From positions 1 to 12,751 of the forward strand of contig CAZXYF010000083.1 of assembly GCA_964644705.1 (NCBI GenBank): a stretch of DNA of 12,751 nt, in the 5' to 3' direction. Of this stretch, positions 1 to 6,379 are shown one piece after another (within the stretch, counting starts at the first letter, position 1; every line of letters starts with the position of its first letter). The notes under the pieces are model-generated. The model was not told the origin of the DNA and did not search any database. It saw only the letters and a program-made list of their open reading frames with translations. The stretch comes from CAZXYF01 sp964644705 (GTDB lineage Bacteria > Planctomycetota > Brocadiia > SM23-32). Both the position numbers and the translations under genes were made by a program.

Positions 1-1233
1 GGTGTTAGAATCCACCTCAAGGGTTGTCTCGATCTTATCCAAAAGGTCCTGGATTGTATTTCCGTCCTGGCCGGCACCGGTTCCAAATTTGAACATCTCG
101 CTCTCTTTGCCGACTTTTTCCACGGACCCACCTGAAAATGTGCTGGTTATATCAATCGTATTTGCCGCCTCGTTCACGTCCGTAACGTTCTGGACTTCCT
201 CAGTGCCATTACCATCAGTGAGAACCACGCGATTCCCAACCTGGTTGGCCCCATCAGCGGTAAACGGGTTCGCATCTGCCAGGGTGATCTCGTCCGTCGT
301 GGTGTTGACGGTATCGACAGTTGTCGTAAACGTGTCATCGCTTGAGGAATGATGAAGCACGATTGAATCACCCGCCTCATATTCACTGGCATCGGTCACT
401 GCCAGAGTATCTGCGTCACCAGAGCCAGTTACTGACTGCAGCGTTTTAAACTGGCTGGCATCCTCCACGGTTAACTCGGTTGTGCTGCCTCCCGCCGACA
501 CCGTTTGCATGCCCACAGGATTCCCTTCTCGAGCCGTGCCCGAAATATACACCCGATCTCCTGAGGCAAAGTTTTCGAGATTTTTAATATCACTAAAATT
601 GTCCGAGGCAACGGCTTCTCCGCCCCCAATTGCAGCCTTCCTCTCATAGACATTGCCACTGGCTTTCATGGTCGTTGTCGTAGGGGCTATAGCACCACTG
701 CTCAGGTTCCCGGAGAAGTCGATCTGTCTGGTGCGAGAATTGGGCAGAACAGTATCATACGGTATCTTGATATCTGAATTACCCGGCACCTGGAAACCGT
801 TATCCTCCCCGGTAATCCCGGTTCGCTGGACTCTATAACCGGTGGCCGGATCCACAAGATAATTCTGCGCATCCACATCAAAACTACCGTCCCGGGTGAA
901 GACATTTGATGTCCCGTCATTCACGACGAAGAAACCTTCACCGTCGATACCAACATCAAACTCTTTACCCGTTGACTTCATATTACCGGCTTCCATATCT
1001 TTATCGATACTGGACACGCGCACACCGTTTCCAACCTGTTTCGGATTGGTTCCGCCAACGGTCTCACTCGCCCGGGTGCCATTGTCAAGCGTTCTGGAAA
1101 ACATCGTGCTGAACGTCACCCGATCACTTTTGTAGGATGTTGTGTCGGCGTTGGAGAGGTTGTTTCCCGTCACGCTCAACATCCGTTCATACGCGCCCAT
1201 TCCCGATACAGCTGTTTGCAGTGCATTAGACAT
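1..1233 (-). CDS. flgE: Flagellar hook protein FlgE, 5' part only (runs off the left edge)
   Basis: Structural subunit of the flagellar hook, exported by the flagellar type III system and polymerised under the FlgD cap. I read 411 codons in one open frame with no stop before the window edge; the C-terminal rod segment is missing. The N-terminus MSNALQTAVSGM and GNNLSNADTTSYK (residues 23-35) are the conserved rod/hook D0 signature. Residues 62-110 carry the hook-type GTNPKQVG and DGEGFF motifs, followed by FTRDGSF. From about residue 195 to 375 the protein departs from the minimal hook plan and carries three ~41-residue beta-rich repeats (222-262, 285-324, 324-366). I see no cysteine in the visible part. 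The ATG at 1233 follows an AGGAGG site 8 nt upstream. The gene starts 15 nt after flgD, so it should be translated from the fliK-flgD-flgE message. FlgF/FlgG are less likely, given the position next to flgD and the hook motifs. Confidence 0.95.
   Translation of the reverse strand, partial: MSNALQTAVSGMGAYERMLSVTGNNLSNADTTSYKSDRVTFSTMFSRTLDNGTRASETVGGTNPKQVGNGVRVSSIDKDMEAGNMKSTGKEFDVGIDGEGFFVVNDGTSNVFTRDGSFDVDAQNYLVDPATGYRVQRTGITGEDNGFQVPGNSDIKIPYDTVLPNSRTRQIDFSGNLSSGAIAPTTTTMKASGNVYERKAAIGGGEAVASDNFSDIKNLENFASGDRVYISGTAREGNPVGMQTVSAGGSTTELTVEDASQFKTLQSVTGSGDADTLAVTDASEYEAGDSIVLHHSSSDDTFTTTVDTVNTTTDEITLADANPFTADGANQVGNRVVLTDGNGTEEVQNVTDVNEAANTIDITSTFSGGSVEKVGKESEMFKFGTGAGQDGNTIQDLLDKIETTLEVDSNT
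136..570 (-). repeat. Three degenerate protein-level repeats within flgE
   Basis: FlgE residues 222-262, 285-324 and 324-366 follow one pattern: an aromatic or small residue, then AGD/SGD, a V/I-x-L/I strand, a polar turn, a T/V-rich strand with V-x-x-V, then an E-L/I-T-V/L strand ending in D-A-x-x-F. Clear landmarks are FASGDRVYI, YEAGDSIVL and QVGNRVVL, each followed about 30 residues later by ELTVEDASQF, EITLADANPF or TIDITSTF. The similarity is at protein level; I see no long identical DNA repeat. The repeats probably form extra beta domains on the outer face of the hook subunit, an inference from hook-protein architecture. Confidence 0.6.
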
Positions 1234-1248
1234 TATATTTCCCTCCTG

Positions 1249-1596
1249 TTAGAGAACGCTCTTGATATCCGACAATTTGAGTTTCGTATCTCCGCATTGG
1301 ACCTTCATCTGGCCGTTTTCAACCGTCACGGCGTCAACAGTATCTTTCACCTTTTTCGATCCTTCAAAATACTCCACCTCTCGACCGACCAAATTGGCTC
1401 CGCCCGTCAAGTTGACCAGCTGCATGACGTCGTCGAAACTGTCCTGCATTTCATTCGTTGCCTGGAGCGATGCCATGTCCGACATCTGAGCCAGCATTTT
1501 CGAGTTATCCATGGGGTCCATGGGGTTTTGATTCTTCAGCTGCGTAAGGAGCAGCTTCATGTACTGCTCACCGTTCAGATTCAGTTTTGATTGCAC
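1249..1596 (-). CDS. flgD: Hook-capping (hook assembly scaffold) protein FlgD, short form
   Basis: FlgD caps the growing hook and guides FlgE subunits into place; it is itself exported and is not part of the finished hook. The product is 115 residues. The family core is clear: EQYMKLLLTQLKNQNPMDPM near residues 10-29, then MLAQMSDMASLQATNEM, the standard FlgD N-terminal domain. Only a short C-terminal strand region follows (GREVEYFEG onward), so the protein is about half the enteric length and closer to the compact Gram-positive form. I chose the GTG at 1596 because AAAGGAGATG lies just upstream; a TTG at 1623 in the same frame has no such support and lies inside fliK. With this start the gene begins 14 nt after the fliK stop codon and ends 15 nt before flgE. 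Confidence 0.93.
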   Translation of the reverse strand: MQSKLNLNGEQYMKLLLTQLKNQNPMDPMDNSKMLAQMSDMASLQATNEMQDSFDDVMQLVNLTGGANLVGREVEYFEGSKKVKDTVDAVTVENGQMKVQCGDTKLKLSDIKSVL

Positions 1597-1610
1597 TATT
1601 CCATCTCCTT

Positions 1611-3422
1611 TCACACGAGACAATTAATGCCCGACTCACTCACCGTCTGAAGCGTCCGCCTCCCGGCGTCCTCTTGTCCATCCTCAAACACATTTCCCAG
1701 GCCGTGTTGCTGCTGACGTGCATCACCAAAATGACCATCTCCATGCTGCATTCCATCCCGCGCATGCCCGGAATGATCCTCCGACCACATGTCCGAAACG
1801 GTTGTTTTTTGCGCATCGTAACGCCCTTCTCGCAGGGTCCTTTCCAGTTGCTGCACGTTCTGCTGGAGCGCCTCCCGCAGTTCCGCATTTTCGACCTGAA
1901 TGTCGATGTTCAACTTATCCTGCACCATATCGATATCGACTTTCATCTTCCCGAGTTCCGGAGGATTCAATCGGATACTCACCCGCGAATGGTCGCCGTT
2001 ACGCATAAAACGCGCCTGTTTGACGGCTGCTTCCGCGGCGGAACGTGAAGCCTGGCGAACCGCTTGCGCGGTGGTCACCGGCCCGCTACCGCCGGATTGG
2101 GAGGCAGCCTGATTCGTTGGGCTAACGGTGGAACTCTCCGCCGATGACACGGCACCAAAGGTCATCCGCTGGCCCTTCGCCTCCGATCCGCTCCGTTTGC
2201 TCTGGCCGGTCATCGATTTGACATTTTCCGCGGTCTTCGTCTCCAGCTCCTGCATCAATTTCGCGGCTTGATCCCGATCCGTTCCCGCTGCCTTACCTCC
2301 GCCGTAACTCTCTTTGGCCGGCTCCGGCCGTTTCACGTCGCGAACGTTTCTTTCCCGGATCTGCTCCCCGCCCCGGCGATCGCTCCGGGTATATCGTCGT
2401 GCCGCCCTCCAGTTTTCTCCGTGCTCCCGCTGTCCCTTTTCCGCTTCCTGGACCCTGGCTGCGGCAACTTGTTGTTCTGCTGTTTTTCCTGCACGCTCCC
2501 CGGATTTGGCCTTCGATGTCGCTGTGCTGATATCCTCTGTCGTTATTTCTTCCGGCTGTATCGCCTTTTTTGATCCTGCTTCAACTCGATTCATCCCGCG
2601 CCCCTCCCCCCTTTGACCTTTTTCCCCACCACTTTGCAGAGCATTATGCAGCCAGCGCTTCATTTTTTCGGCATGCATATCCTGACTCCCGCCGCCGTTA
2701 GCTTGCCCATTCCCCCCTCCCTGTGACAGCGCCGATTTCTCGCCCCGTTGCCGGGCAATAAACATCCCATCGCGCATCTGCACATGACCACCACCCGCGG
2801 CATCTTCCTGCAATTTTTTATTGCCGCCGGCTATTGAATCACCGTTTAGGAGCATAGTCCTCAGTTCCCTCGAGGTGGCTTCTCCGCCATCTGCGCCTTT
2901 ATGCCCTTCGACAACGCGGTGAATGGAAACGTCAAATTGCTCATTTTTAGACCGCTCAGATATTTGCGCCAGTATCTCTTCAGGAACATCCTCGCCCACC
3001 GTAAAGACAATTTTTTTCGTATCGCCCGTCCCACTCTTCGCCGCTTCAGCCTCCCCCGTTTTTCCGTGCTGTGCGCTTTTGGGACCCTCTTTTCCAACAT
3101 GAGCATTCAGCTCGAAAACGATAAACTTCCGATCCGAAGACCCCGTTGAATCTTCTTTTTCCGGTTGTTGGTTCCCGTCAGAAACCATCCGTTCACCGTC
3201 GGTTGTTTTCCCGCTCCCCTTCTCCATCCCGCCCGTATTACCTTCCGCGCGCGCCTTCGATTGCGATCCATTCCCCGCTTTTGCCTCCGGGCGGGACGAC
3301 CCAGCATTTTGGGCAAACACCTCTTTAAACCCGGCCTCCCCCGCATTCGCCGGGGACGTAGCGGATTCGGCGGATCTGCCCTTTTGCTGTTGTGGCACGC
3401 TGATTTGCGGTATCTGGACCAT
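1611..3422 (-). CDS. fliK: Flagellar hook-length control protein FliK
   Basis: FliK is an exported molecular ruler that ends hook growth by acting on the cytoplasmic domain of FlhB, switching export from hook to filament substrates. The product is 603 residues, longer than the ~400 residues usual in enterics. Residues 1-460 are low-complexity, polar and Gly/Ser/Glu/Lys-rich, with no globular signature. Residues ~478-540 form the conserved Flg_hook domain, with RLNPPELGKMKVDIDM, then IDIQVENAELREAL and an amphipathic helix QQLERTLREGRYDA. A His/Asp/Gln-rich tail follows (residues 548-574). I chose the ATG at 3422, with GGAG 9 nt upstream, over a TTG at 3473 because the latter lies inside the sigma-54 promoter. 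It is the first gene of the fliK-flgD-flgE unit. The Flg_hook domain and the place before flgD make the call firm. Confidence 0.95.
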   Translation of the reverse strand: MVQIPQISVPQQQKGRSAESATSPANAGEAGFKEVFAQNAGSSRPEAKAGNGSQSKARAEGNTGGMEKGSGKTTDGERMVSDGNQQPEKEDSTGSSDRKFIVFELNAHVGKEGPKSAQHGKTGEAEAAKSGTGDTKKIVFTVGEDVPEEILAQISERSKNEQFDVSIHRVVEGHKGADGGEATSRELRTMLLNGDSIAGGNKKLQEDAAGGGHVQMRDGMFIARQRGEKSALSQGGGNGQANGGGSQDMHAEKMKRWLHNALQSGGEKGQRGEGRGMNRVEAGSKKAIQPEEITTEDISTATSKAKSGERAGKTAEQQVAAARVQEAEKGQREHGENWRAARRYTRSDRRGGEQIRERNVRDVKRPEPAKESYGGGKAAGTDRDQAAKLMQELETKTAENVKSMTGQSKRSGSEAKGQRMTFGAVSSAESSTVSPTNQAASQSGGSGPVTTAQAVRQASRSAAEAAVKQARFMRNGDHSRVSIRLNPPELGKMKVDIDMVQDKLNIDIQVENAELREALQQNVQQLERTLREGRYDAQKTTVSDMWSEDHSGHARDGMQHGDGHFGDARQQQHGLGNVFEDGQEDAGRRTLQTVSESGINCLV

Positions 3423-3456
3423 GGGGTAAATCTCCAAAAAGTTCACCCAACGTAAA

Positions 3457-3473
3457 TGCAAAGGCTGTGCCAA
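3457..3473 (-). promoter_or_regulatory. Sigma-54 (-24/-12) promoter of fliK-flgD-flgE
   Basis: On the minus strand the sequence reads TTGGCACAGCCTTTGCA. It has the invariant GG of the -24 element (3470-3471) and GC of the -12 element (3458-3459) at the required spacing of 10 intervening bases, and matches the consensus TGGCAC-N5-TTGCA closely. The predicted start is near 3446, leaving a ~24-nt leader that contains the fliK GGAG ribosome-binding site. It lies downstream of the terminator of the preceding unit, so it is correctly placed to begin a new transcript. Sigma-54 promoters need an AAA+ activator; none is encoded in this window. Confidence 0.88.
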
Positions 3474-3662
3474 CGCCCCACAATTGCCGATATCCCGCCT
3501 TTGAAGATCATTTCAACTCCACAGCGCACAGAAAACGATTCCGGCAACGAAGTTTTTTTCATAGATTCGGTGCAAAGTTTTCTCGCAGACCGACCACCCG
3601 ATTTGTCCGTGTTCACGTGACTGACCGCCCAGGCCCAGCGGCAGAGCACCGCATGGTACAAT

Positions 3663-3687
3663 AAAAAAAGCGGCCCTGAAGGGCCGC
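3663..3687 (-). terminator. Intrinsic terminator of the fliO-to-lipoprotein transcription unit
   Basis: On the minus strand a perfect 7-bp GC-rich stem (GCGGCCC/GGGCCGC) with a TTCA loop is followed immediately by seven T residues. It lies 58 nt after the stop codon of the second lipoprotein gene and about 190 nt before the fliK promoter. The T-run is on one side only, so it should act only on minus-strand transcripts. The 323-bp interval 3423-3745 holds this terminator, the fliK sigma-54 promoter and no credible gene. Confidence 0.93.
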
Positions 3688-3745
3688 CCATTCACTCAAT
3701 TCTCAACGCGCTATAACGTGTTTATCCGCGGTGCATCACACGATA

Positions 3746-4378
3746 TCAGTTTTCCTTCGTTACCCCCAGTTTCTCTCTCACAACCGTATGCGCCACAAAA
3801 AAGAGAAAATATCGTGGTGACGTCGTCATCAGATTGGGGCCAAACCGGCACTCCGATCGATCTCGATAATCATCATAATATTCATGAATTCCGTCTCGCA
3901 CCTCAGGAGAGGCGGCATTCCACCGATCCGTCACGCTGGATATCAGCGTGGCATCGCCCACGTTGAACACCTTCAGATTGAGCCCCACCGAAGGATCAGA
4001 ATATGGGTTGAAATGGGTTATCTTACCGATCATGATGGCGTCCGCGTTACATTGTTTCGCGGCCTTTCTCAGCACATCAACCGGGATGGCCCCCCGCCGC
4101 AACAACTTCGTTACACTTTCCATTCCAATTTCTCCGGGTTTTACAATGACCGGGTCCACATCCGCACCTTCCTGCAGAATTTTCTCCGCCAGCAATTTCG
4201 TGAATCGATCCCCTTCGTTACTGTATGGCGGCTGATCGGCAAACTGGACGATCACGAGACGTTTATACGGCAGTTGCACGTGTTTACGGGGCCGCCGGGA
4301 CATGGTGCCACAGGAGCAAAGCAGAAACGCCATACCGACCAGCAACAGTATTATCAGTTTGCCGCTTCTGTTATTCAC
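3746..4378 (-). CDS. Predicted lipoprotein, possibly of the CsgG/LpoB/FlgT-like fold
   Basis: A 210-residue predicted lipoprotein of unproven function. The N-terminus has a short basic segment, a hydrophobic stretch (residues 8-20) and LCSC, making C23 the best lipidation residue, with C21 as an alternative. The mature part begins with a beta strand RLVIVQFADQPPYSNEGDRF, then a helix KLLAEKILQEGADV, and later CNADAIMIGKITHF and LKVFNVGDATLISSVTDRW. This alternating pattern, with an A-D-x-x-x-x-G strand and a later D-A-T-x-x-x-S strand, resembles periplasmic lipoproteins of the CsgG/LpoB type and the central domain of the flagellar T-ring protein FlgT; that resemblance is my inference. The GTG start at 4378 overlaps the end of the preceding lipoprotein gene by 8 bp and has AAGGGG upstream. 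It is the last gene before the terminator. The operon position suggests a role in anchoring or stabilising the flagellum in the outer envelope. Confidence 0.8.
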   Translation of the reverse strand: MNNRSGKLIILLLVGMAFLLCSCGTMSRRPRKHVQLPYKRLVIVQFADQPPYSNEGDRFTKLLAEKILQEGADVDPVIVKPGEIGMESVTKLLRRGAIPVDVLRKAAKQCNADAIMIGKITHFNPYSDPSVGLNLKVFNVGDATLISSVTDRWNAASPEVRDGIHEYYDDYRDRSECRFGPNLMTTSPRYFLFFVAHTVVREKLGVTKEN

Positions 4379-5057
4379 TGGATTCCCCTTCCGGAGCCTT
4401 ACTTTCCATGGAACTCTGGGATTCGTCGGTTCCCTTTGAGCTTGCTTTTTTCCCGCCGGCTTTGCGCAACAGAATTATAATCTGTTTCAACGCCTGCATC
4501 TCTGCCTTCTCGGAATGGCGTATTTCATCACGGAACCCCAGCACATCCTTCTTCCATTTCGCCATTGACTTTTCAAATTCCGAGAGCTGTTTCTTGTAGG
4601 TCTCCATTTTCCCACGAAGGTTATCTCTCTGGGTGCGGACTTCCTTCAATTCCGACCGGGTTTTCTTCAGTTCCTTCTCCAACCCCCGAATCGTCTCTTT
4701 CTGTATCTTTATCCGTTCTTCCGCCCGTCCCAGCGCTTCCGTCAACGTCATGCGTTCCGTCCCAAAAACCACCTCTTCCACCGGCTCCCCGGACGGGGTC
4801 TTCTGCTTTCCCTCATTCGCAGCAGTATCAGAGGCGTTTTCTTTCACCTGCTCCGTCAATTCAGGCTCGCCGCTTTTACCTTCAGTCGCGCCCGCTGTTC
4901 TTTCCGATTGAACGGACTTAGGAGGTGTGTTTTTTGTCGGCTGGGGTTTCTTCCTGGTGGTTGGCGACTCACCGGTCTGCTTCGAAGGTTGCGCTGTTGA
5001 ACAGCCCGCCAACAATACAATCGCCGCAAGACCCACAAATCGCATGAAACGGATCAT
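4371..5057 (-). CDS. Predicted coiled-coil lipoprotein, function unknown
   Basis: A 228-residue predicted lipoprotein; I do not recognise the family. The signal peptide is clear: MIRFMRF, a hydrophobic run and the lipobox LAGC, with C19 as the lipidated cysteine. Residues 20-95 are a Pro/Lys/Thr/Glu-rich linker, likely disordered. Residues ~104-185 are strongly charged with heptad-like spacing (for example ALGRAEERIKIQKETIRGLE), predicting a long coiled coil. The C-terminus is again polar. I chose the ATG at 5057, with GGGAG 8 nt upstream, because it puts the signal peptide at the N-terminus; longer in-frame starts would bury it. The gene begins one nucleotide after the preceding gene stops and overlaps the next by 8 bp, so the three are co-translated. 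A tethered periplasmic spacer that bridges outer membrane and cell wall would fit this architecture, but that is speculation. Confidence 0.85.
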   Translation of the reverse strand: MIRFMRFVGLAAIVLLAGCSTAQPSKQTGESPTTRKKPQPTKNTPPKSVQSERTAGATEGKSGEPELTEQVKENASDTAANEGKQKTPSGEPVEEVVFGTERMTLTEALGRAEERIKIQKETIRGLEKELKKTRSELKEVRTQRDNLRGKMETYKKQLSEFEKSMAKWKKDVLGFRDEIRHSEKAEMQALKQIIILLRKAGGKKASSKGTDESQSSMESKAPEGESSE

Positions 5058-5058
5058 G

Positions 5059-5313
5059 TCATTCTCCCTTGTATTTGCATTCAATAACCGTTCTCTCACC
5101 ACAGGCGCACTGAACAACGATCTGACGAATCACCCCGGCTTCGTCGGTCACAGTCTCCACTTCCATTTCGCCGTTCCCCTCAGGCACCGGGTCCGACTCC
5201 CGGGCTTCCCCCGAGCTGCCTGCAGGGATGCGCACACTGCTGTCTCCCACCTCAATATCTCCCCCTTCGATAATCGCCCCTTTTGTCCTTTTCCTGGTGT
5301 TGATCGTGCTCAT
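5059..5313 (-). CDS. Small conserved-looking protein with a CxC-x7-C motif, function unknown
   Basis: An 84-residue soluble protein that I do not recognise. The N-terminus is basic (MSTINTRKRTKG), the middle is acidic and probably flexible, and the C-terminus has a compact strand pair with three cysteines, VVQCACGERTVIECKY (C69, C71, C79). This could be half of a zinc ribbon or a redox site; only three cysteines are present, so a full zinc site would need another ligand or dimerisation. There is no signal peptide or membrane segment. The ATG overlaps the fliA stop codon (ATGA) and has GGAGG upstream, which is good evidence that it is translated and coupled to FliA. Being coupled to fliA, it might modulate the sigma factor or act with the downstream lipoproteins; neither is shown by the sequence. 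Confidence 0.85.
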   Translation of the reverse strand: MSTINTRKRTKGAIIEGGDIEVGDSSVRIPAGSSGEARESDPVPEGNGEMEVETVTDEAGVIRQIVVQCACGERTVIECKYKGE

Positions 5314-6053
5314 TTATCCTCCAGATTTTTACCGAGATCGTACAGAGCCTTCGTATGAATTTGCGACACCCGGGATTCGCTCACCTCAAGCACCTCAGCA
5401 ATCTCTTTCATATACAGTTCTTTGTAATAGTACATCACGATGACCTGCTGTTGTTGTTCACTCAGCTCTTTTATCGCCTCACTCACCAGATCAACCTGCT
5501 CCTTATGCTCAACTTTTTCAAGGGGAGTGTCCGTACGTGCGGGCACCAGCGCCGACAGTTCGGTGCGCCCACCTTCCCCATCCTCGATCGGTTTCTCCAG
5601 TGAAGTAAGATAATTCCATTTATCGTTCGACAGAGCGTCCAGCACACGTTCTTCACTCAGGTCCAGCTCGTCGGATATTTCATCGATCGAGGGTTTTCGA
5701 CCGTTTTCCTCACGGAAGCTCTGAATAAAATCGCGAATACGATCGAGACGTTTGCGCGCCGATTTGCTGAGCACATCCTGTTTGCGGAGGTAGTCCATAA
5801 TGGACCCCTTCACGCGCCGGTATGCAAACGTCACGAACGTTGCTTCCCGGTCCGGATCGTACCGATGCGCGGCTTCCACCAGACCGATCACACCACTGCT
5901 TATAAGGTCATCCCGGGGCACAATCTGACGGATGCTCGAGGGCAACTGGCCCACGATACGTTTAACGAGGGTCAGATTCTCGGTGACCAACCGATTCACT
6001 TCACTTGACTGTGTCTCACCCTCTTCATATGCCCTGGCAGCACGCATATACAT
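5310..6053 (-). CDS. fliA: Flagellar sigma factor FliA (sigma-28)
   Basis: A 247-residue sigma-70-family factor of the FliA/WhiG group that directs RNA polymerase to late flagellar promoters. Region 2 spans about residues 24-100, with the core-binding and -10 recognition segments NLTLVKRIV, DDLISSGVIGLVEAAHRYDP and FVTFAYRRVKGSIMDYLRKQD. Region 3 follows (RIRDFIQSFREENGRKPSIDEISDELDL, split here by helices). Region 4 is at about 190-245, with ALYDLG at its end and the helix-turn-helix MKEIAEVLEVSESRVSQIHT. No extracytoplasmic-function or primary-sigma region 1.1 is present, and the length is typical. The ATG at 6053 follows AAAGG; a second ATG two codons later is also possible. It lies 17 nt after the small membrane gene and overlaps the next gene by 4 bp. 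No FlgM anti-sigma gene is visible in this window. Confidence 0.96.
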   Translation of the reverse strand: MYMRAARAYEEGETQSSEVNRLVTENLTLVKRIVGQLPSSIRQIVPRDDLISSGVIGLVEAAHRYDPDREATFVTFAYRRVKGSIMDYLRKQDVLSKSARKRLDRIRDFIQSFREENGRKPSIDEISDELDLSEERVLDALSNDKWNYLTSLEKPIEDGEGGRTELSALVPARTDTPLEKVEHKEQVDLVSEAIKELSEQQQQVIVMYYYKELYMKEIAEVLEVSESRVSQIHTKALYDLGKNLEDK

Positions 6054-6070
6054 TCCTTCCTTTCTACCGC

Positions 6071-6286
6071 TTACTTACTCTCTCCAGTTTCACCCACAGC
6101 ATCGGTCACCACGCTTGTGCCCACCGCTGTTGCCATCCACGTGACCGCTCCCAGCATACAACCCGCCAGAAGCGCATAGCGAATGGATGTCAGCGGAGAC
6201 GTCTGCTGCAGCATTTGGATTATCATGATAACACACGTCACCATAGCCGCCACAAGTGCAGTCACCCTGTTTGCAAGATTAAACAT
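6071..6286 (-). CDS. Small two-helix inner-membrane protein, function unknown
   Basis: A 71-residue protein with two predicted membrane helices, residues ~8-27 (AL-VAAMVTCVIMII) and ~37-57 (YALLAGCMLGAVTWMATAV), joined by a short loop QQTSPLTSIR. The family is not recognised. It is very likely a real gene: the ATG has an almost perfect AAGGAGG site five nucleotides upstream, and it is packed 17 nt before fliA. In many flagellar clusters the flhA-to-fliA interval holds flhF and flhG; here this small gene is the only one in that interval. It begins after the largest intergenic gap in the operon (93 bp), where I see no convincing terminator or promoter. A role in export-gate assembly or motor placement is possible but unsupported beyond its location. 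Confidence 0.82.
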   Translation of the reverse strand: MFNLANRVTALVAAMVTCVIMIIQMLQQTSPLTSIRYALLAGCMLGAVTWMATAVGTSVVTDAVGETGESK

Positions 6287-6379
6287 TTTGACCTCCTTAT
6301 TGAGTGCAAACTAACTGATTCGATGGAAGAATGAAACTCACCTGTCCATTCATCCATGTATCTCCCGTTTTCCACGCCG

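Noticed and set aside
1587..2048. Plus-strand 153-residue frame opposite fliK
   Set aside because: It lies wholly opposite fliK and flgD coding sequence, whose minus-strand frames match known families.
6287..6379. Possible internal promoter in the 93-bp gap before the small membrane gene
   Set aside because: A TTGCA occurs near 6304-6309, but there is no GG at the required -24 position, and I found no sigma-28 or clear sigma-70 match.
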